64,000 nucleotides of DNA from an uncultured Bacteroides sp. (GCA_947038155.1 CAMQVH010000001.1:186001-250000); one strand, 5' to 3'. Shown: positions 54,547 through 63,786, numbered from the stretch's first letter. Notes: generated by a model from the sequence alone, not told the origin. Translations and numbers: made by a program.

Positions 54547-55131
54547 ATGAATAATTTTAAAGTAATGATGAACGGGATTATCAAAGAGAATCCTATTTTT
54601 GTGCTCCTGCTCGGTATGTGTCCTACACTGGGTTCGACATCATCGGCAATCAACGGTATGGGTATGGGACTGGCCACTATGTTCGTCCTGATTTGCTCGA
54701 ACGTGGTAATTTCATCTATCAAGAATCTGATTCCGGATATGGTACGCATCCCTTCATTTATCGTGGTGATCGCGTCATTCGTGACACTGTTGCAGATGAT
54801 AATGCAAGCATACGTGCCCGATCTGTATGCTACTCTCGGTCTTTTCATTCCGCTGATCGTAGTAAACTGTATCGTATTGGGACGTGCGGAAGCTTTCGCA
54901 GCGAAGAACAATCCGCTGGCCTCTATGTTTGATGGTATCGGTATGGGATTTGGCTTTACCATTGCCCTGACTCTGTTGGGTGCCGTACGTGAATTTCTCG
55001 GAACAGGTAAGATATTTAATCTGACCATTCTGCCGGAAGAATACGGAATGCTGATCTTTGTTCTGGCTCCGGGTGCCTTTATCGCTTTAGGTTATCTGAT
55101 TGCCATTATTAATAGTCTGAAGAAAGCCTAA
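54547..55131 (+). CDS. rnfE: Rnf complex subunit E, membrane protein
   Basis: A 194-residue hydrophobic protein with six transmembrane segments, homologous to NqrD. NPIFVLLLGMCPTLGSTSSA near the start contains the Cys that helps bind the membrane iron centre between RnfA and RnfE; CIVLGRAEAFA is the matching motif. A strong Shine-Dalgarno AAGGAGG precedes the start. Confidence 0.95.
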   Translation: MNNFKVMMNGIIKENPIFVLLLGMCPTLGSTSSAINGMGMGLATMFVLICSNVVISSIKNLIPDMVRIPSFIVVIASFVTLLQMIMQAYVPDLYATLGLFIPLIVVNCIVLGRAEAFAAKNNPLASMFDGIGMGFGFTIALTLLGAVREFLGTGKIFNLTILPEEYGMLIFVLAPGAFIALGYLIAIINSLKKA

Positions 55132-55153
55132 CTCTATTAAATAAGAAAAGAAT

Positions 55154-55726
55154 ATGGAATATATATTGATATTTATCTCGGCAATCTTTGTAAACAACAT
55201 TGTGTTGTCGCAGTTCCTGGGAATCTGTCCGTTCCTGGGTGTTTCCAAGAAGGTGGAAACAGCGATGGGTATGAGTGCGGCAGTTGCTTTCGTGCTGACT
55301 ATCGCTACCATCGTCACATTCCTGATTCAGAAGTTTGTGTTGGACGCTTTCGGATTGGGGTACTTACAGACAATCACTTTTATTCTGGTTATTGCCGGAC
55401 TGGTGCAGATGGTAGAAATTATTCTGAAGAAAGTTTCTCCTTCTTTGTATCAGGCACTGGGGGTGTTCCTGCCGTTGATTACAACGAACTGCTGTATTCT
55501 CGGTGTGGCAATCCTGGTAATCCAGAAAGACTTTGATCTGCTGACAGGTGTTGTATACGCATTCTCTACTGCTCTTGGCTTTGGTCTGGCACTGGTATTG
55601 TTTGCCGGATTGCGTGAGCAGATGACCCTGGTGAAGATTCCGAAAGGAATGCAGGGGACTCCGATTGCTTTGATTACCGCAGGTTTGCTGGCAATGGCAT
55701 TCATGGGCTTCTCTGGCGTCGTGTAA
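55154..55726 (+). CDS. rnfA: Rnf complex subunit A, membrane protein
   Basis: A 190-residue membrane protein with six helices, homologous to NqrE and the mirror partner of RnfE. NNIVLSQFLGICPFLGVSKK holds one conserved Cys, and TTNCCILGVAIL the other. It completes the Rnf set, so the complex can couple ferredoxin oxidation and NAD+ reduction to Na+ or H+ export. A terminator follows. Confidence 0.96.
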   Translation: MEYILIFISAIFVNNIVLSQFLGICPFLGVSKKVETAMGMSAAVAFVLTIATIVTFLIQKFVLDAFGLGYLQTITFILVIAGLVQMVEIILKKVSPSLYQALGVFLPLITTNCCILGVAILVIQKDFDLLTGVVYAFSTALGFGLALVLFAGLREQMTLVKIPKGMQGTPIALITAGLLAMAFMGFSGVV

Positions 55727-55752
55727 AAGACTAAGTTGATAATTAGATAAAG

Positions 55753-55808
55753 AGGCTGGAAACTCTGTCGTATGGCAACATACAGGCAGTTTGTTTCCGG
55801 CCTTTTTC
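55753..55808 (+). terminator. Terminator of the rnf operon
   Basis: AGGCTGGAAAC pairs with GTTTCCGGCCT (one T-G pair) around a loop with an inner CTGT/ACAG dyad, followed by TTTTTC. Confidence 0.85.
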
Positions 55809-55904
55809 TTTATATATGTTCATACCGAATATGTTTTTTATCATACCAAAACGCCCTCAAATCGTCCCGTAAGTATCTTCCTGTGAATAAAATTGCGATA
55901 GTTT

Positions 55905-55935
55905 ATTGCATTTCCATTTTATTTCCATACATTTG
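55905..55935 (+). promoter_or_regulatory. galE promoter
   Basis: ATTG at 55905-55908, 19 bases, then TACATTTG at 55928-55935, a near-consensus Bacteroides promoter; RNA would start near 55942, about 43 bases before the ATG. Confidence 0.7.
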
Positions 55936-55984
55936 TACCTCAAACAAACTGAAAACCGAAAAACTAACCATATTTTAAAATTAT

Positions 55985-57019
55985 ATGAAAGAAAGAATTT
56001 TAGTAACGGGAGGAACAGGCTATATTGGGTCTCATACCGTTGTAGAACTACAAAACAGTGGATACGAAGTAATCATTATCGATAATTTATCAAATTCGAG
56101 TGCTGACGTTGTTGACAATATAGAGAAAGTATCCGGTATCCGCCCAGCTTTTGAGAAACTGGATTGTCTTGATTTTGCTGGCCTTGATGCCGTATTTGCC
56201 AAATATAAAGGAATTAAAGCGATTATTCATTTCGCAGCAAGCAAAGCAGTAGGAGAGTCGGTAGAGAAGCCGTTGCTTTATTATCGTAACAACCTGGTTT
56301 CTTTAATCAACCTTCTGGAGTTAATGCCTAAACATGGAGTAGAAGGCATAGTGTTCTCTTCTTCCTGTACAGTATATGGTCAACCGGATGAGTTGCCTGT
56401 AACGGAAAAGGCTCCGATCAAGAAAGCGGAATCTCCTTATGGAAATACAAAACAGATTAATGAAGAAATTATCCGTGATACAATAGCTTCCGGTGCCCCG
56501 ATCAATGCTATTTTGCTGCGTTATTTCAATCCGATTGGCGCACATCCTACAGCATTGCTGGGTGAACTTCCGAACGGTGTTCCTCAAAACCTGATTCCTT
56601 ATCTGACTCAGACAGCGATGGGTATCCGTGAAAAACTAAGTGTATTCGGTGACGATTATGATACTCCTGACGGTTCTTGTATCCGTGACTTTATCAACGT
56701 TGTTGACTTGGCTAAAGCACACGTGATTGCAATCCGCCGTATTTTGGAGCAAAAACAGAAAGAAAAAGTAGAAGTATTCAATATCGGTACAGGACGCGGT
56801 GTTTCAGTATTGGAACTGATTAATGGCTTTGAAAAAGCTACTGGCGTTAAACTGAATTATCAGATTGTAGGCCGTCGCGCAGGTGATATTGAAAAGGTAT
56901 GGGCTAACCCCGATTTTGCCAACCAGGAACTGGGTTGGAAAGCGGTAGAAACATTAGAAGATACTTTACGCTCTGCATGGAATTGGCAGCTGAAACTCCG
57001 TGAAAGAGGCATTCAGTAA
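55985..57019 (+). CDS. galE: UDP-glucose 4-epimerase
   Basis: A 344-residue extended SDR enzyme. RILVTGGTGYIGSHTVVELQ binds NAD, the catalytic residues are in SSSCTVYGQPDELP and SPYGNTKQINEE, and GDDYDTPDGSCIRDFINVVDLA is the usual GalE signature. It interconverts UDP-glucose and UDP-galactose, and perhaps the N-acetyl forms, supplying surface polysaccharides. It has its own promoter and terminator, so it is not part of the capsule operon. Confidence 0.96.
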   Translation: MKERILVTGGTGYIGSHTVVELQNSGYEVIIIDNLSNSSADVVDNIEKVSGIRPAFEKLDCLDFAGLDAVFAKYKGIKAIIHFAASKAVGESVEKPLLYYRNNLVSLINLLELMPKHGVEGIVFSSSCTVYGQPDELPVTEKAPIKKAESPYGNTKQINEEIIRDTIASGAPINAILLRYFNPIGAHPTALLGELPNGVPQNLIPYLTQTAMGIREKLSVFGDDYDTPDGSCIRDFINVVDLAKAHVIAIRRILEQKQKEKVEVFNIGTGRGVSVLELINGFEKATGVKLNYQIVGRRAGDIEKVWANPDFANQELGWKAVETLEDTLRSAWNWQLKLRERGIQ

Positions 57020-57051
57020 AAAGATATTTGTTTTAATTAACATAAAAGTTT

Positions 57052-57080
57052 AAACAAATCGTTCATGCGATTTGTTTATT
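57052..57080 (+). terminator. galE terminator
   Basis: AAACAAATCG and CGATTTGTTT pair perfectly around a six-base loop, 33 bases after the galE stop; the tail is TATT. Confidence 0.6.
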
Positions 57081-57135
57081 AGATGCTAATCAGCTTGATC
57101 TGTTTGTGAGTATGTGAATATGAGTAAATGGTACT

Positions 57136-57242
57136 TATGCCTCTCCGGCATAGACAGGTATGATTGCATAGTAGTTTTGTCGTGTTTTATTTTGTGTTTG
57201 TGTTGTGACGGTACTACGACGGGAGTCGTGGTACCGTTTTTT
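57136..57242 (+). ncRNA. Possible small RNA or second terminator region
   Basis: Two hairpins lie between galE and ispE. One is TATGCC/GGCATA at 57136-57152. The other is a strong 12-pair stem at 57208-57237 (ACGGTAC and ACGAC with GTCGT and GTACCGT) followed by six T, a plus-strand intrinsic terminator. No gene precedes it except galE, whose own hairpin lies 130 bases upstream. A TAGTTTTG string at 57172-57179 might be a -7 box for a short RNA ending at the terminator. This is a guess; it may simply be a backup terminator. Confidence 0.3.
57208..57242 (+). terminator. Intrinsic terminator between galE and ispE
   Basis: Stem ACGGTAC-ACGAC with GTCGT-GTACCGT, loop GGGA, followed by TTTTTT. 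It has the T run only on the plus strand. Confidence 0.8.
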
Positions 57243-57251
57243 GTTACTCCT

Positions 57252-58076
57252 TTACAGCCTGCCTTTAAAACGGAATACGTTAGTTCCCCAATCGGTTTCA
57301 GGTAAAGTTCCTTCCGGCTCGAACAATCCATATACGGAAGAACCGGAACCGCTCATAGAGGCATAAACAGCCCCTTGCCTGTATAGTTCGGCTTTAATTT
57401 CTCCGATCACCGGATGCTGGGGGAATACGCTGTCTTCAAAATCATTGATTAATATCTCTTTCCATTCATTTGCCGGGCGTTTGATCGCTTCTTTGATCGA
57501 GTATTCGGGATGATGAGGGTGAATATTGGCGAAAGCTTCCCGCGTTGATACGAATACATCCGGTTTGATGATCAGAATCTGATATCCTTTTAAGGATAGT
57601 GGAATGGGGGAGAATATGTTGCCGATTCCTTCGGCAAAGGTCGGGGCGTTTCTGATAAAGAAAGCGCAGTCTGCTCCCAAAGTTGCGGCATATATTTCCA
57701 GCTGATCTTCGGATAAATTCAGCTGAAAGTGTTCGTTGAGTAATTTCAGCATGAAAGCTGCGTCTGATGAGCCTCCTCCCAGTCCGGCACCGGAAGGAAT
57801 GTGTTTGTACAGATGGATCTCGATAGGAGAGAGGTGAAACTCTTTATCTAATAGCAGATATGCTTTCACCACTAAATTGTCTTCTGGATTACCGGATATC
57901 TCCATTCCGTACTGATGCAGGGAGAACTTTTTGTCCGCTTCGGGGCTGGTCCGGATTTCCAGCGCATCTTCGAGAGCGACGGGGTAGAATACGGTTTCGA
58001 GGTTGTGATATCCGTCCGGACGCTTCTCGGTAATAGAGAGTCCCAGGTTTATTTTTGCGTTTGGGAAAGTGATCAT
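57252..58076 (-). CDS. ispE: 4-diphosphocytidyl-2-C-methyl-D-erythritol kinase
   Basis: A 274-residue GHMP kinase of the non-mevalonate isoprenoid pathway. [24 protein letters not shown] is the family start (landmarks ...PNAKINLGL and RPDGYHN), and [17 protein letters not shown] is the ATP-binding loop at about residues 92-108. [13 protein letters not shown] near residue 245 is the third GHMP motif. It phosphorylates the 2-hydroxyl of CDP-methylerythritol, an early step toward isoprenoids including undecaprenyl phosphate, the capsule carrier. It diverges from dnaB across a promoter region. Confidence 0.96.
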   Translation of the reverse strand: MITFPNAKINLGLSITEKRPDGYHNLETVFYPVALEDALEIRTSPEADKKFSLHQYGMEISGNPEDNLVVKAYLLLDKEFHLSPIEIHLYKHIPSGAGLGGGSSDAAFMLKLLNEHFQLNLSEDQLEIYAATLGADCAFFIRNAPTFAEGIGNIFSPIPLSLKGYQILIIKPDVFVSTREAFANIHPHHPEYSIKEAIKRPANEWKEILINDFEDSVFPQHPVIGEIKAELYRQGAVYASMSGSGSSVYGLFEPEGTLPETDWGTNVFRFKGRL

Positions 58077-58139
58077 ATTCGTTCTGAATTATTATTTTTG
58101 AATTTTAAATTATGGGTTGCGAATTTATGCTATTGGTGA

Positions 58140-58147
58140 CAAAGTTA
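58140..58147 (-). promoter_or_regulatory. -7 box for ispE
   Basis: On the minus strand TAACTTTG matches TAnnTTTG, about 65 bases upstream of the ispE ATG; no clear -33 box. Confidence 0.5.
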
Positions 58148-58191
58148 CTAAAATCTTCATTTTTCCTTATCTTTTCTTCATTATTATATTC

Positions 58192-58199
58192 TATCTTTG
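58192..58199 (+). promoter_or_regulatory. -7 box for dnaB
   Basis: TATCTTTG matches the -7 consensus; RNA would start near 58206, about 70 bases upstream of the dnaB ATG. It is divergent from the ispE box. Confidence 0.55.
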
Positions 58200-58274
58200 T
58201 CATCCCTTTCGGCTTTTACTATGTATAAAAGCCGGGGATCATAAATTGTAAATCATAAAATTGTATATAAGCAG

Positions 58275-59828
58275 ATGGCTGAACAAAGAAGAAATTCCCG
58301 TAACACAAAATCAACTAAAGTACAACCGGTCAATGATTATGGTCGTATCCAACCTCAGGCACCGGAGCTGGAAGAGGCGGTGTTGGGTGCTTTAATGATT
58401 GAGAAGGATGCTTATTCGCTGGTGAGTGAGATTCTTCGCCCGGAGTCATTTTATGAGCATCGTCATCAGTTGATTTATGCTGCCATTACTGATCTTGCCG
58501 TTAATCAGAAGCCGGTGGACATTCTGACGGTCAAAGAGCAGTTGAGCAAAAGAGGTGAGTTGGAAGAGGTCGGTGGACCGTTCTATATTACTCAGTTGAG
58601 CAGTAAGGTTGCTTCTTCCGCACATATCGAATATCACGCCCGTATTATTGCACAAAAATCGTTGGCGCGCGAATTGATAACGTTTACCAGTAATATTCAA
58701 AGCAAGGCTTTTGATGAGACACTGGATGTGGACGACTTGATGCAGGAGGCGGAAGGCAAGTTGTTTGAGATTTCCCAGCAGAATATGAAGAAAGACTATA
58801 CGCAGATTAATCCGGTAATTGACGAAGCGTATAAGCTGATTCAGAAAGCGGCTGCACGAACGGACGGTCTGAGTGGTCTTGAAAGTGGATTTACGAAACT
58901 GGACAAGATGACCTCCGGTTGGCAGAACTCCGACCTTATTATAATCGCTGCCCGTCCTGCCATGGGTAAGACAGCTTTCGTACTTTCTATGGCTAAAAAT
59001 ATTGCTGTTGATTATCGGAATCCGGTAGCGTTGTTCTCTCTTGAAATGAGTAACGTCCAGTTGGTCAACCGTCTTATCACCAATGTTTGTGAGATTCCGA
59101 GTGAGAAGATCAAAAGTGGACAATTGGCAAGCTATGAGTGGCAACAGTTGGACTACAAACTGAAAGACCTGCTTGATGCTCCGCTTTATGTGGACGATAC
59201 TCCGTCTTTGTCTGTGTTTGAACTCCGGACCAAAGCACGTCGTCTGGTGCGTGAACATGGGGTGAGAATCATTATTATTGACTACCTTCAGTTGATGAAT
59301 GCGAGTGGTATGGCATTCGGTAGCCGTCAGGAAGAGGTTAGTACGATATCCCGTTCGTTGAAAGGATTGGCAAAGGAGTTGAACATTCCCATTATAGCCT
59401 TGTCGCAGTTGAATCGTGGTGTGGAGAGTCGTGAAGGTATTGACGGTAAACGCCCTCAGTTGAGTGACCTTCGTGAATCCGGAGCCATCGAGCAGGATGC
59501 CGATATGGTGTGTTTTATTCACCGTCCGGAATATTATAAGATTTATCAGGATGATCGTGGTAACGACCTTCGCGGTATGGCGGAAATTGTGATAGCCAAG
59601 CATCGTAATGGTGCGGTAGGTGAAGTCTTGCTCCGATTCAAAGGTGAGTTTACACGATTCTCTAATCCGGAAGATGATATGGTTATACCGATGCCGGGTG
59701 AACCTGCAGGTGCCATGCTGGGGTCTAAACTGAATGCCGGTGCTATGCCTCCGCCTCCGCCGGAACCGGACTTTGTTCCGCAGGGAAATAATCCGTTCGG
59801 TGCAACGGAAGGACCGTTACCTTTCTAA
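58275..59828 (+). CDS. dnaB: Replicative DNA helicase DnaB
   Basis: A 517-residue hexameric helicase that opens DNA at the replication fork. The N-terminal DnaB domain (PQAPELEEAVLGALMIEKDA) spans about residues 25-130. The RecA-like core starts near residue 200, with Walker A AARPAMGKTAF, Walker B IIIIDYLQLM and RESGAIEQDADMV. The C-terminus is a Pro- and Gly-rich tail (AMPPPPPEPDF). No intein is present. A long open frame on the opposite strand is an artefact of codon bias. Confidence 0.97.
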   Translation: MAEQRRNSRNTKSTKVQPVNDYGRIQPQAPELEEAVLGALMIEKDAYSLVSEILRPESFYEHRHQLIYAAITDLAVNQKPVDILTVKEQLSKRGELEEVGGPFYITQLSSKVASSAHIEYHARIIAQKSLARELITFTSNIQSKAFDETLDVDDLMQEAEGKLFEISQQNMKKDYTQINPVIDEAYKLIQKAAARTDGLSGLESGFTKLDKMTSGWQNSDLIIIAARPAMGKTAFVLSMAKNIAVDYRNPVALFSLEMSNVQLVNRLITNVCEIPSEKIKSGQLASYEWQQLDYKLKDLLDAPLYVDDTPSLSVFELRTKARRLVREHGVRIIIIDYLQLMNASGMAFGSRQEEVSTISRSLKGLAKELNIPIIALSQLNRGVESREGIDGKRPQLSDLRESGAIEQDADMVCFIHRPEYYKIYQDDRGNDLRGMAEIVIAKHRNGAVGEVLLRFKGEFTRFSNPEDDMVIPMPGEPAGAMLGSKLNAGAMPPPPPEPDFVPQGNNPFGATEGPLPF

Positions 59829-59878
59829 AAAAACGTCTTTTGGGTTGAATAGAATGACCGCTTAGTCAGATGAAAATA

Positions 59879-59920
59879 ACCGCTCGATTTACTCCAATCG
59901 AGCGGTCGATTATTTTTTAT
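59879..59920. terminator. dnaB terminator
   Basis: ACCGCTCGATT pairs with AATCGAGCGGT (11 bp) around a six-base loop, followed by a T-rich run. The rest of the 322-base gap to pheT holds only the pheT promoter; I see no gene in it. Confidence 0.85.
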
Positions 59921-60107
59921 AGAGTATAGCCAGGTTGTATTCTGATAGGGATAGGTGGCAAAAATGACAAAGAATACCCCTTTATTTTTTTGCCACTTTG
60001 TCACCAACCATGAATTTATTGGGGAATAATACAGTCAGGTCCTTGTTAGTTTAGCTTCTCTTGACATTTTTCTCTCAAATCGTTCTATGTCAACCGAAAA
60101 ATCTTAT

Positions 60108-60115
60108 TAACTTTG
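60108..60115 (+). promoter_or_regulatory. -7 box for pheT
   Basis: TAACTTTG matches the -7 consensus; RNA would start near 60122, about 29 bases before the ATG. The -33 box is not clear. Confidence 0.6.
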
Positions 60116-60150
60116 CGAAACTTTTTGAGAAACAATAAAAATTTAATTAT

Positions 60151-62613
60151 ATGAATATCTCTTATAACTGGCTGAAAGAGTATGTCAACTTTGATTTGAC
60201 CCCCGATGAAACGGCTGCTGCGCTGACCTCAATCGGCTTGGAAACAGGTGGTGTAGAAGAAGTGCAAACCATTAAGGGTGGTTTGGAAGGACTCGTAATC
60301 GGTGAAGTGCTGACTTGCGAAGAACATCCGAATTCCGACCATTTGCATATCACTACCGTCAATCTGGGAGACGGCGAACCTGTACAGATTGTATGCGGTG
60401 CTCCGAATGTAGCTGCCGGACAGAAAGTAGTGGTTGCCACTTTGGGTACCAAACTTTATGACGGTGATGAATGCTTTACTATCAAGAAGTCAAAAATCCG
60501 TGGTGTAGAATCTACAGGGATGATTTGTGCAGAAGACGAAATCGGTATTGGTACTGATCATGCAGGAATCATCGTGTTGCCGGCTGAAGCTGTTCCGGGT
60601 ACTCTCGCCAAAGACTATTATAATATCAAGAGTGACTACGTACTCGAAGTAGATATTACTCCTAACCGTGCAGACGCTTGCTCACACTATGGTGTGGCCC
60701 GCGACTTGTATGCTTACCTGATTCAGAATGGCAAGCAGGCTACTTTGCAACGTCCATCTGTAGATGGATTTAAGGTGGAAAATCATGATTTGGATATCGA
60801 AGTAGTGGTTGAAAACAGCGAAGCCTGTCCTCACTATGCCGGCGTTACGGTGAAAGGCGTTACTGTGAAGGAAAGCCCCGAATGGTTGCAGAATAAATTG
60901 CGCTTGATCGGTGTACGTCCTATTAATAATGTAGTGGATATTACTAATTATATCGTTCATGCTTTCGGTCAGCCATTGCATTGTTTCGATGCCGGAAAGA
61001 TAAAAGGCAATGAAGTAATTGTCAAGACATTGCCGGAAGGCACTCCATTCGTCACATTGGATGAAGTGGAACGCAAGTTGAACGAACGCGATCTGATGAT
61101 CTGCAACAAAGAAGAAGCGATGTGTATTGCCGGTGTATTCGGCGGACTGGATTCCGGTTCTACGGAAGCTACGACAGATGTATTTATCGAAAGCGCTTAT
61201 TTCCATCCTACATGGGTGCGTAAGACTGCCCGTCGTCACGGTCTGAATACGGATGCTTCTTTCCGTTTCGAACGTGGCATCGATCCGAACGGAGTAATCT
61301 ATTGTCTGAAACTGGCTGCTCTGATGGTGAAAGAACTGGCCGGTGGCACTATCTCATCCGAAATTAAGGATGTTTGCGTTGCAGCTCCACAAGACTTTAT
61401 GGTAGAACTTTCTTATGAGAAAGTAAATTCGCTGATTGGTAAAGTGATTCCCGTGGAAACGATCAAGAGCATTGTTACCAGCCTGGAAATGAAAATCATG
61501 AATGAGACAGTTGACGGACTGACATTAGCCGTTCCTCCTTATCGTGTAGACGTACAGCGTGATTGCGATGTGATCGAAGATATTCTACGTATCTACGGAT
61601 ATAATAATGTAGAAATCCCGACTACGCTGAACTCCAGTCTGACAACCAAGGGTGAGCATGATAAATCAAACAAATTACAGAATCTGGTTGCAGAACAGTT
61701 GGTTGGCTGTGGCTTCAATGAAATACTGAATAATTCTCTGACTCGTGCCGCTTACTACGACGGTCTGGAGAACTATCCATCCAACCATCTGGTGATGCTG
61801 CTGAATCCACTGAGTGCCGATCTGAACTGTATGCGTCAGACATTGCTGTTCGGTGGACTGGAAAGCATCGCTCACAATGCAAACCGCAAGAATGCCGATT
61901 TGAAATTCTTCGAATTCGGTAATTGCTATTACTTCGATGCGGACAAGAAGAATCCAGAAAAAGTACTGGCTACCTATTCGGAAGACTATCACTTGGGTTT
62001 GTGGGTGACTGGAAAGAAAGTAGCCAACTCATGGGCACACCCGGATGAAAACAGTTCGGTATACGAATTGAAGGCTTATGTAGAGAATATATTGAAGCGC
62101 CTGGGACTGGATTTGCACAACCTGGTAGTTGGCAATCTGACTGACGATATTTTCGCTACCGCACTTTCTGTTCATACCAAGGGGGGGAAGCGTCTTGCCT
62201 CTTTCGGTGTTGTGACGAAGAAACTGCTGAAAGCATTCGATATAGATAATGAGGTGTATTATGCCGACTTGAACTGGAAAGAACTGATGAAGGCTATCCG
62301 TTCAGTGAAGATCAGCTACAAGGAAATTTCCAAATTCCCTGCTGTGAAGCGTGACTTGGCATTGTTGCTCGACAAGAACGTACAGTTTGCCGAAATCGAA
62401 AAAATCGCTTACGATACAGAAAAGAAACTGCTGAAAGAAGTGGAACTCTTCGATGTATACGAAGGTAAGAACATCGAAGCAGGTAAGAAATCGTATGCGG
62501 TCAGCTTCCTGCTTCAGGATGAAACTCAGACGCTGAACGATAAGATGATCGATAAGATCATGTCTAAACTGGTGAAGAATCTGGAAGATAAGCTGAATGC
62601 AAAATTGAGATAA
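60151..62613 (+). CDS. pheT: Phenylalanine-tRNA ligase beta subunit
   Basis: An 820-residue subunit of the alpha2-beta2 PheRS. Domains in order: an N-terminal tRNA-binding EMAP-type domain at about 40-150 (GLVIGEVLTCEEHPNSDHLH), B3/B4 editing domain at about 210-380, B5 at about 405-475 (GYNNVEIPTTLNSSL follows), the catalytic-like core, and the FDX-ACB anticodon domain in the last 95 residues (SKFPAVKRDLALLLDKNV). It attaches Phe to its tRNA with PheS, encoded elsewhere. A G7 run at 62181-62187 encodes KGGK and does not affect the frame. Confidence 0.97.
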   Translation: MNISYNWLKEYVNFDLTPDETAAALTSIGLETGGVEEVQTIKGGLEGLVIGEVLTCEEHPNSDHLHITTVNLGDGEPVQIVCGAPNVAAGQKVVVATLGTKLYDGDECFTIKKSKIRGVESTGMICAEDEIGIGTDHAGIIVLPAEAVPGTLAKDYYNIKSDYVLEVDITPNRADACSHYGVARDLYAYLIQNGKQATLQRPSVDGFKVENHDLDIEVVVENSEACPHYAGVTVKGVTVKESPEWLQNKLRLIGVRPINNVVDITNYIVHAFGQPLHCFDAGKIKGNEVIVKTLPEGTPFVTLDEVERKLNERDLMICNKEEAMCIAGVFGGLDSGSTEATTDVFIESAYFHPTWVRKTARRHGLNTDASFRFERGIDPNGVIYCLKLAALMVKELAGGTISSEIKDVCVAAPQDFMVELSYEKVNSLIGKVIPVETIKSIVTSLEMKIMNETVDGLTLAVPPYRVDVQRDCDVIEDILRIYGYNNVEIPTTLNSSLTTKGEHDKSNKLQNLVAEQLVGCGFNEILNNSLTRAAYYDGLENYPSNHLVMLLNPLSADLNCMRQTLLFGGLESIAHNANRKNADLKFFEFGNCYYFDADKKNPEKVLATYSEDYHLGLWVTGKKVANSWAHPDENSSVYELKAYVENILKRLGLDLHNLVVGNLTDDIFATALSVHTKGGKRLASFGVVTKKLLKAFDIDNEVYYADLNWKELMKAIRSVKISYKEISKFPAVKRDLALLLDKNVQFAEIEKIAYDTEKKLLKEVELFDVYEGKNIEAGKKSYAVSFLLQDETQTLNDKMIDKIMSKLVKNLEDKLNAKLR

Positions 62614-62648
62614 ATTTAAAATTCACAATTCAAAATTAATACAAACCA

Positions 62649-63392
62649 ATGGGAAGAGCATTTGAATATAGAAAAGCCGCAAAGCTGAAAAGATGGGGCC
62701 ACATGGCTAAAACATTTACAAGACTGGGTAAACAGATCGCTATTGCCGTGAAGGCGGGTGGTCCGGAACCGGAAAATAACCCGACACTGCGTTCGGTCAT
62801 CGCTACTTGTAAGCGTGAGAATATGCCGAAGGACAATATCGAACGTGCGATTAAGAATGCAATGGGTAAGGACCAGAGCGACTACAAGAGCATGACTTAC
62901 GAAGGATACGGTCCTCACGGAATTGCTGTCTTTGTAGATACGCTGACTGATAATACGACTCGTACGGTAGCCGATGTACGCTCTGTATTCAATAAATTTG
63001 GTGGTAACCTCGGAACAATGGGATCATTGGCTTTCCTTTTCGACCATAAATGTATGTTCACTTTCAAGATAAAGGACGGCATGGATATGGAAGAACTGAT
63101 TCTTGATCTGATCGATTATGACGTAGAAGATGAGTACGAACAGGATGACGAAGAAGGAACAATCACTATCTACGGTGATCCTAAGAGCTATGCAGCTATT
63201 CAGAAACATCTTGAAGAATGTGGTTTCGAAGATGTCGGTGGTGACTTCACTTACATCCCGAACGATCTGAAAGACGTGACTCCGGAACAACGCGAAACTT
63301 TAGATAAGATGATAGAACGTCTTGAAGAATTTGATGACGTGCAGACTGTTTATACAAACATGAAGCCGGAAGAAGGCGGAAACGAGGAGTAA
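62649..63392 (+). CDS. YebC/PmpR family regulator
   Basis: A 247-residue YebC/TACO1 family protein. GRAFEYRKAAKLKRWGHMAKTF starts the conserved domain, followed by NPTLRSVIATCKRENMPKDN and GYGPHGIAVFVDTLTDN. Members act as transcription regulators or as translation helpers at proline-rich stalls. It lies 35 bases after pheT and is probably co-transcribed with it and with the TSCPD gene. Confidence 0.95.
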   Translation: MGRAFEYRKAAKLKRWGHMAKTFTRLGKQIAIAVKAGGPEPENNPTLRSVIATCKRENMPKDNIERAIKNAMGKDQSDYKSMTYEGYGPHGIAVFVDTLTDNTTRTVADVRSVFNKFGGNLGTMGSLAFLFDHKCMFTFKIKDGMDMEELILDLIDYDVEDEYEQDDEEGTITIYGDPKSYAAIQKHLEECGFEDVGGDFTYIPNDLKDVTPEQRETLDKMIERLEEFDDVQTVYTNMKPEEGGNEE

Positions 63393-63399
63393 GCGGATT

Positions 63400-63645
63400 A
63401 TGGAATATGTTTATAGAACCCAGGGTACTTGCAGCACAAACATCGAACTGAATGTAGAAGATGGAGTTGTGAAGGAAGTTGCCTTTTGGGGAGGATGTAA
63501 CGGAAATCTTCAGGGACTTTCACGTCTGGTAAAGGGAATGAAGGTAGAAGAGGTTATCAAGAAACTTGAAGGAGTACGTTGCAGTGGCAGACCGACGTCC
63601 TGTCCCGATCAGTTGTGCCATGCACTGCATGAAATGGGATATTAA
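63400..63645 (+). CDS. TSCPD domain protein (TIGR03905 type)
   Basis: An 81-residue protein. YRTQGTCSTNIELNVEDG is the start, GGCNGNLQGLSRLVKGM is central, and RPTSCPDQLCHAL gives the TSCPD signature. The domain is shared with the C-terminus of some ribonucleotide reductases and binds metal through Cys. Its role as a stand-alone protein is unknown. It follows yebC after seven bases and ends at a terminator. Confidence 0.9.
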   Translation: MEYVYRTQGTCSTNIELNVEDGVVKEVAFWGGCNGNLQGLSRLVKGMKVEEVIKKLEGVRCSGRPTSCPDQLCHALHEMGY

Positions 63646-63675
63646 CGGAAGTCTCCCTTTATAAAATATACACTG

Positions 63676-63710
63676 GCCTCTGGCAATTCATTTTGCCGGA
63701 GGCTTTTTTA
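63676..63710 (+). terminator. Terminator of the pheT-yebC operon
   Basis: GCCTCTGGCAA pairs with TTGCCGGAGGC (one T-G pair) around a six-base loop, followed by TTTTTT. Confidence 0.85.
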
Positions 63711-63754
63711 TTGTGCCGTACCTTTCCCTATTTGTCGGTATTTTGAACCAAAAT

Positions 63755-63767
63755 CGACCTTCGGTCG
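63755..63767. promoter_or_regulatory. Small palindrome upstream of the Nramp gene
   Basis: CGACC-TTC-GGTCG forms a 5-bp stem within the expected -33 to -7 region of the Nramp promoter. It could be an operator for a metal-dependent repressor. No such repressor is in the window. Confidence 0.3.
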
Positions 63768-63778
63768 TTATTTATAAG

Positions 63779-63786
63779 TATATTTG
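63779..63786 (+). promoter_or_regulatory. -7 box for the Nramp gene
   Basis: TATATTTG matches TAnnTTTG; RNA would start near 63793, about 15 bases before the ATG. Confidence 0.55.

Noticed and set aside
57114-57305. Small plus-strand protein gene overlapping ispE
   Set aside because: The frame runs through a terminator hairpin and into the ispE 3' end on the opposite strand, with no ribosome site; likely spurious.
58446-59603. A 385-codon minus-strand open frame opposite dnaB
   Set aside because: Shadow of dnaB codon bias; no domain, start site or promoter.
59825-60007. Small minus-strand gene after dnaB
   Set aside because: It spans the dnaB terminator and has no recognisable sequence or promoter.
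62181-62187. G7 run in pheT as a phase-variation site
   Set aside because: pheT is essential; a run of seven G is short and codes for the expected KGGK.
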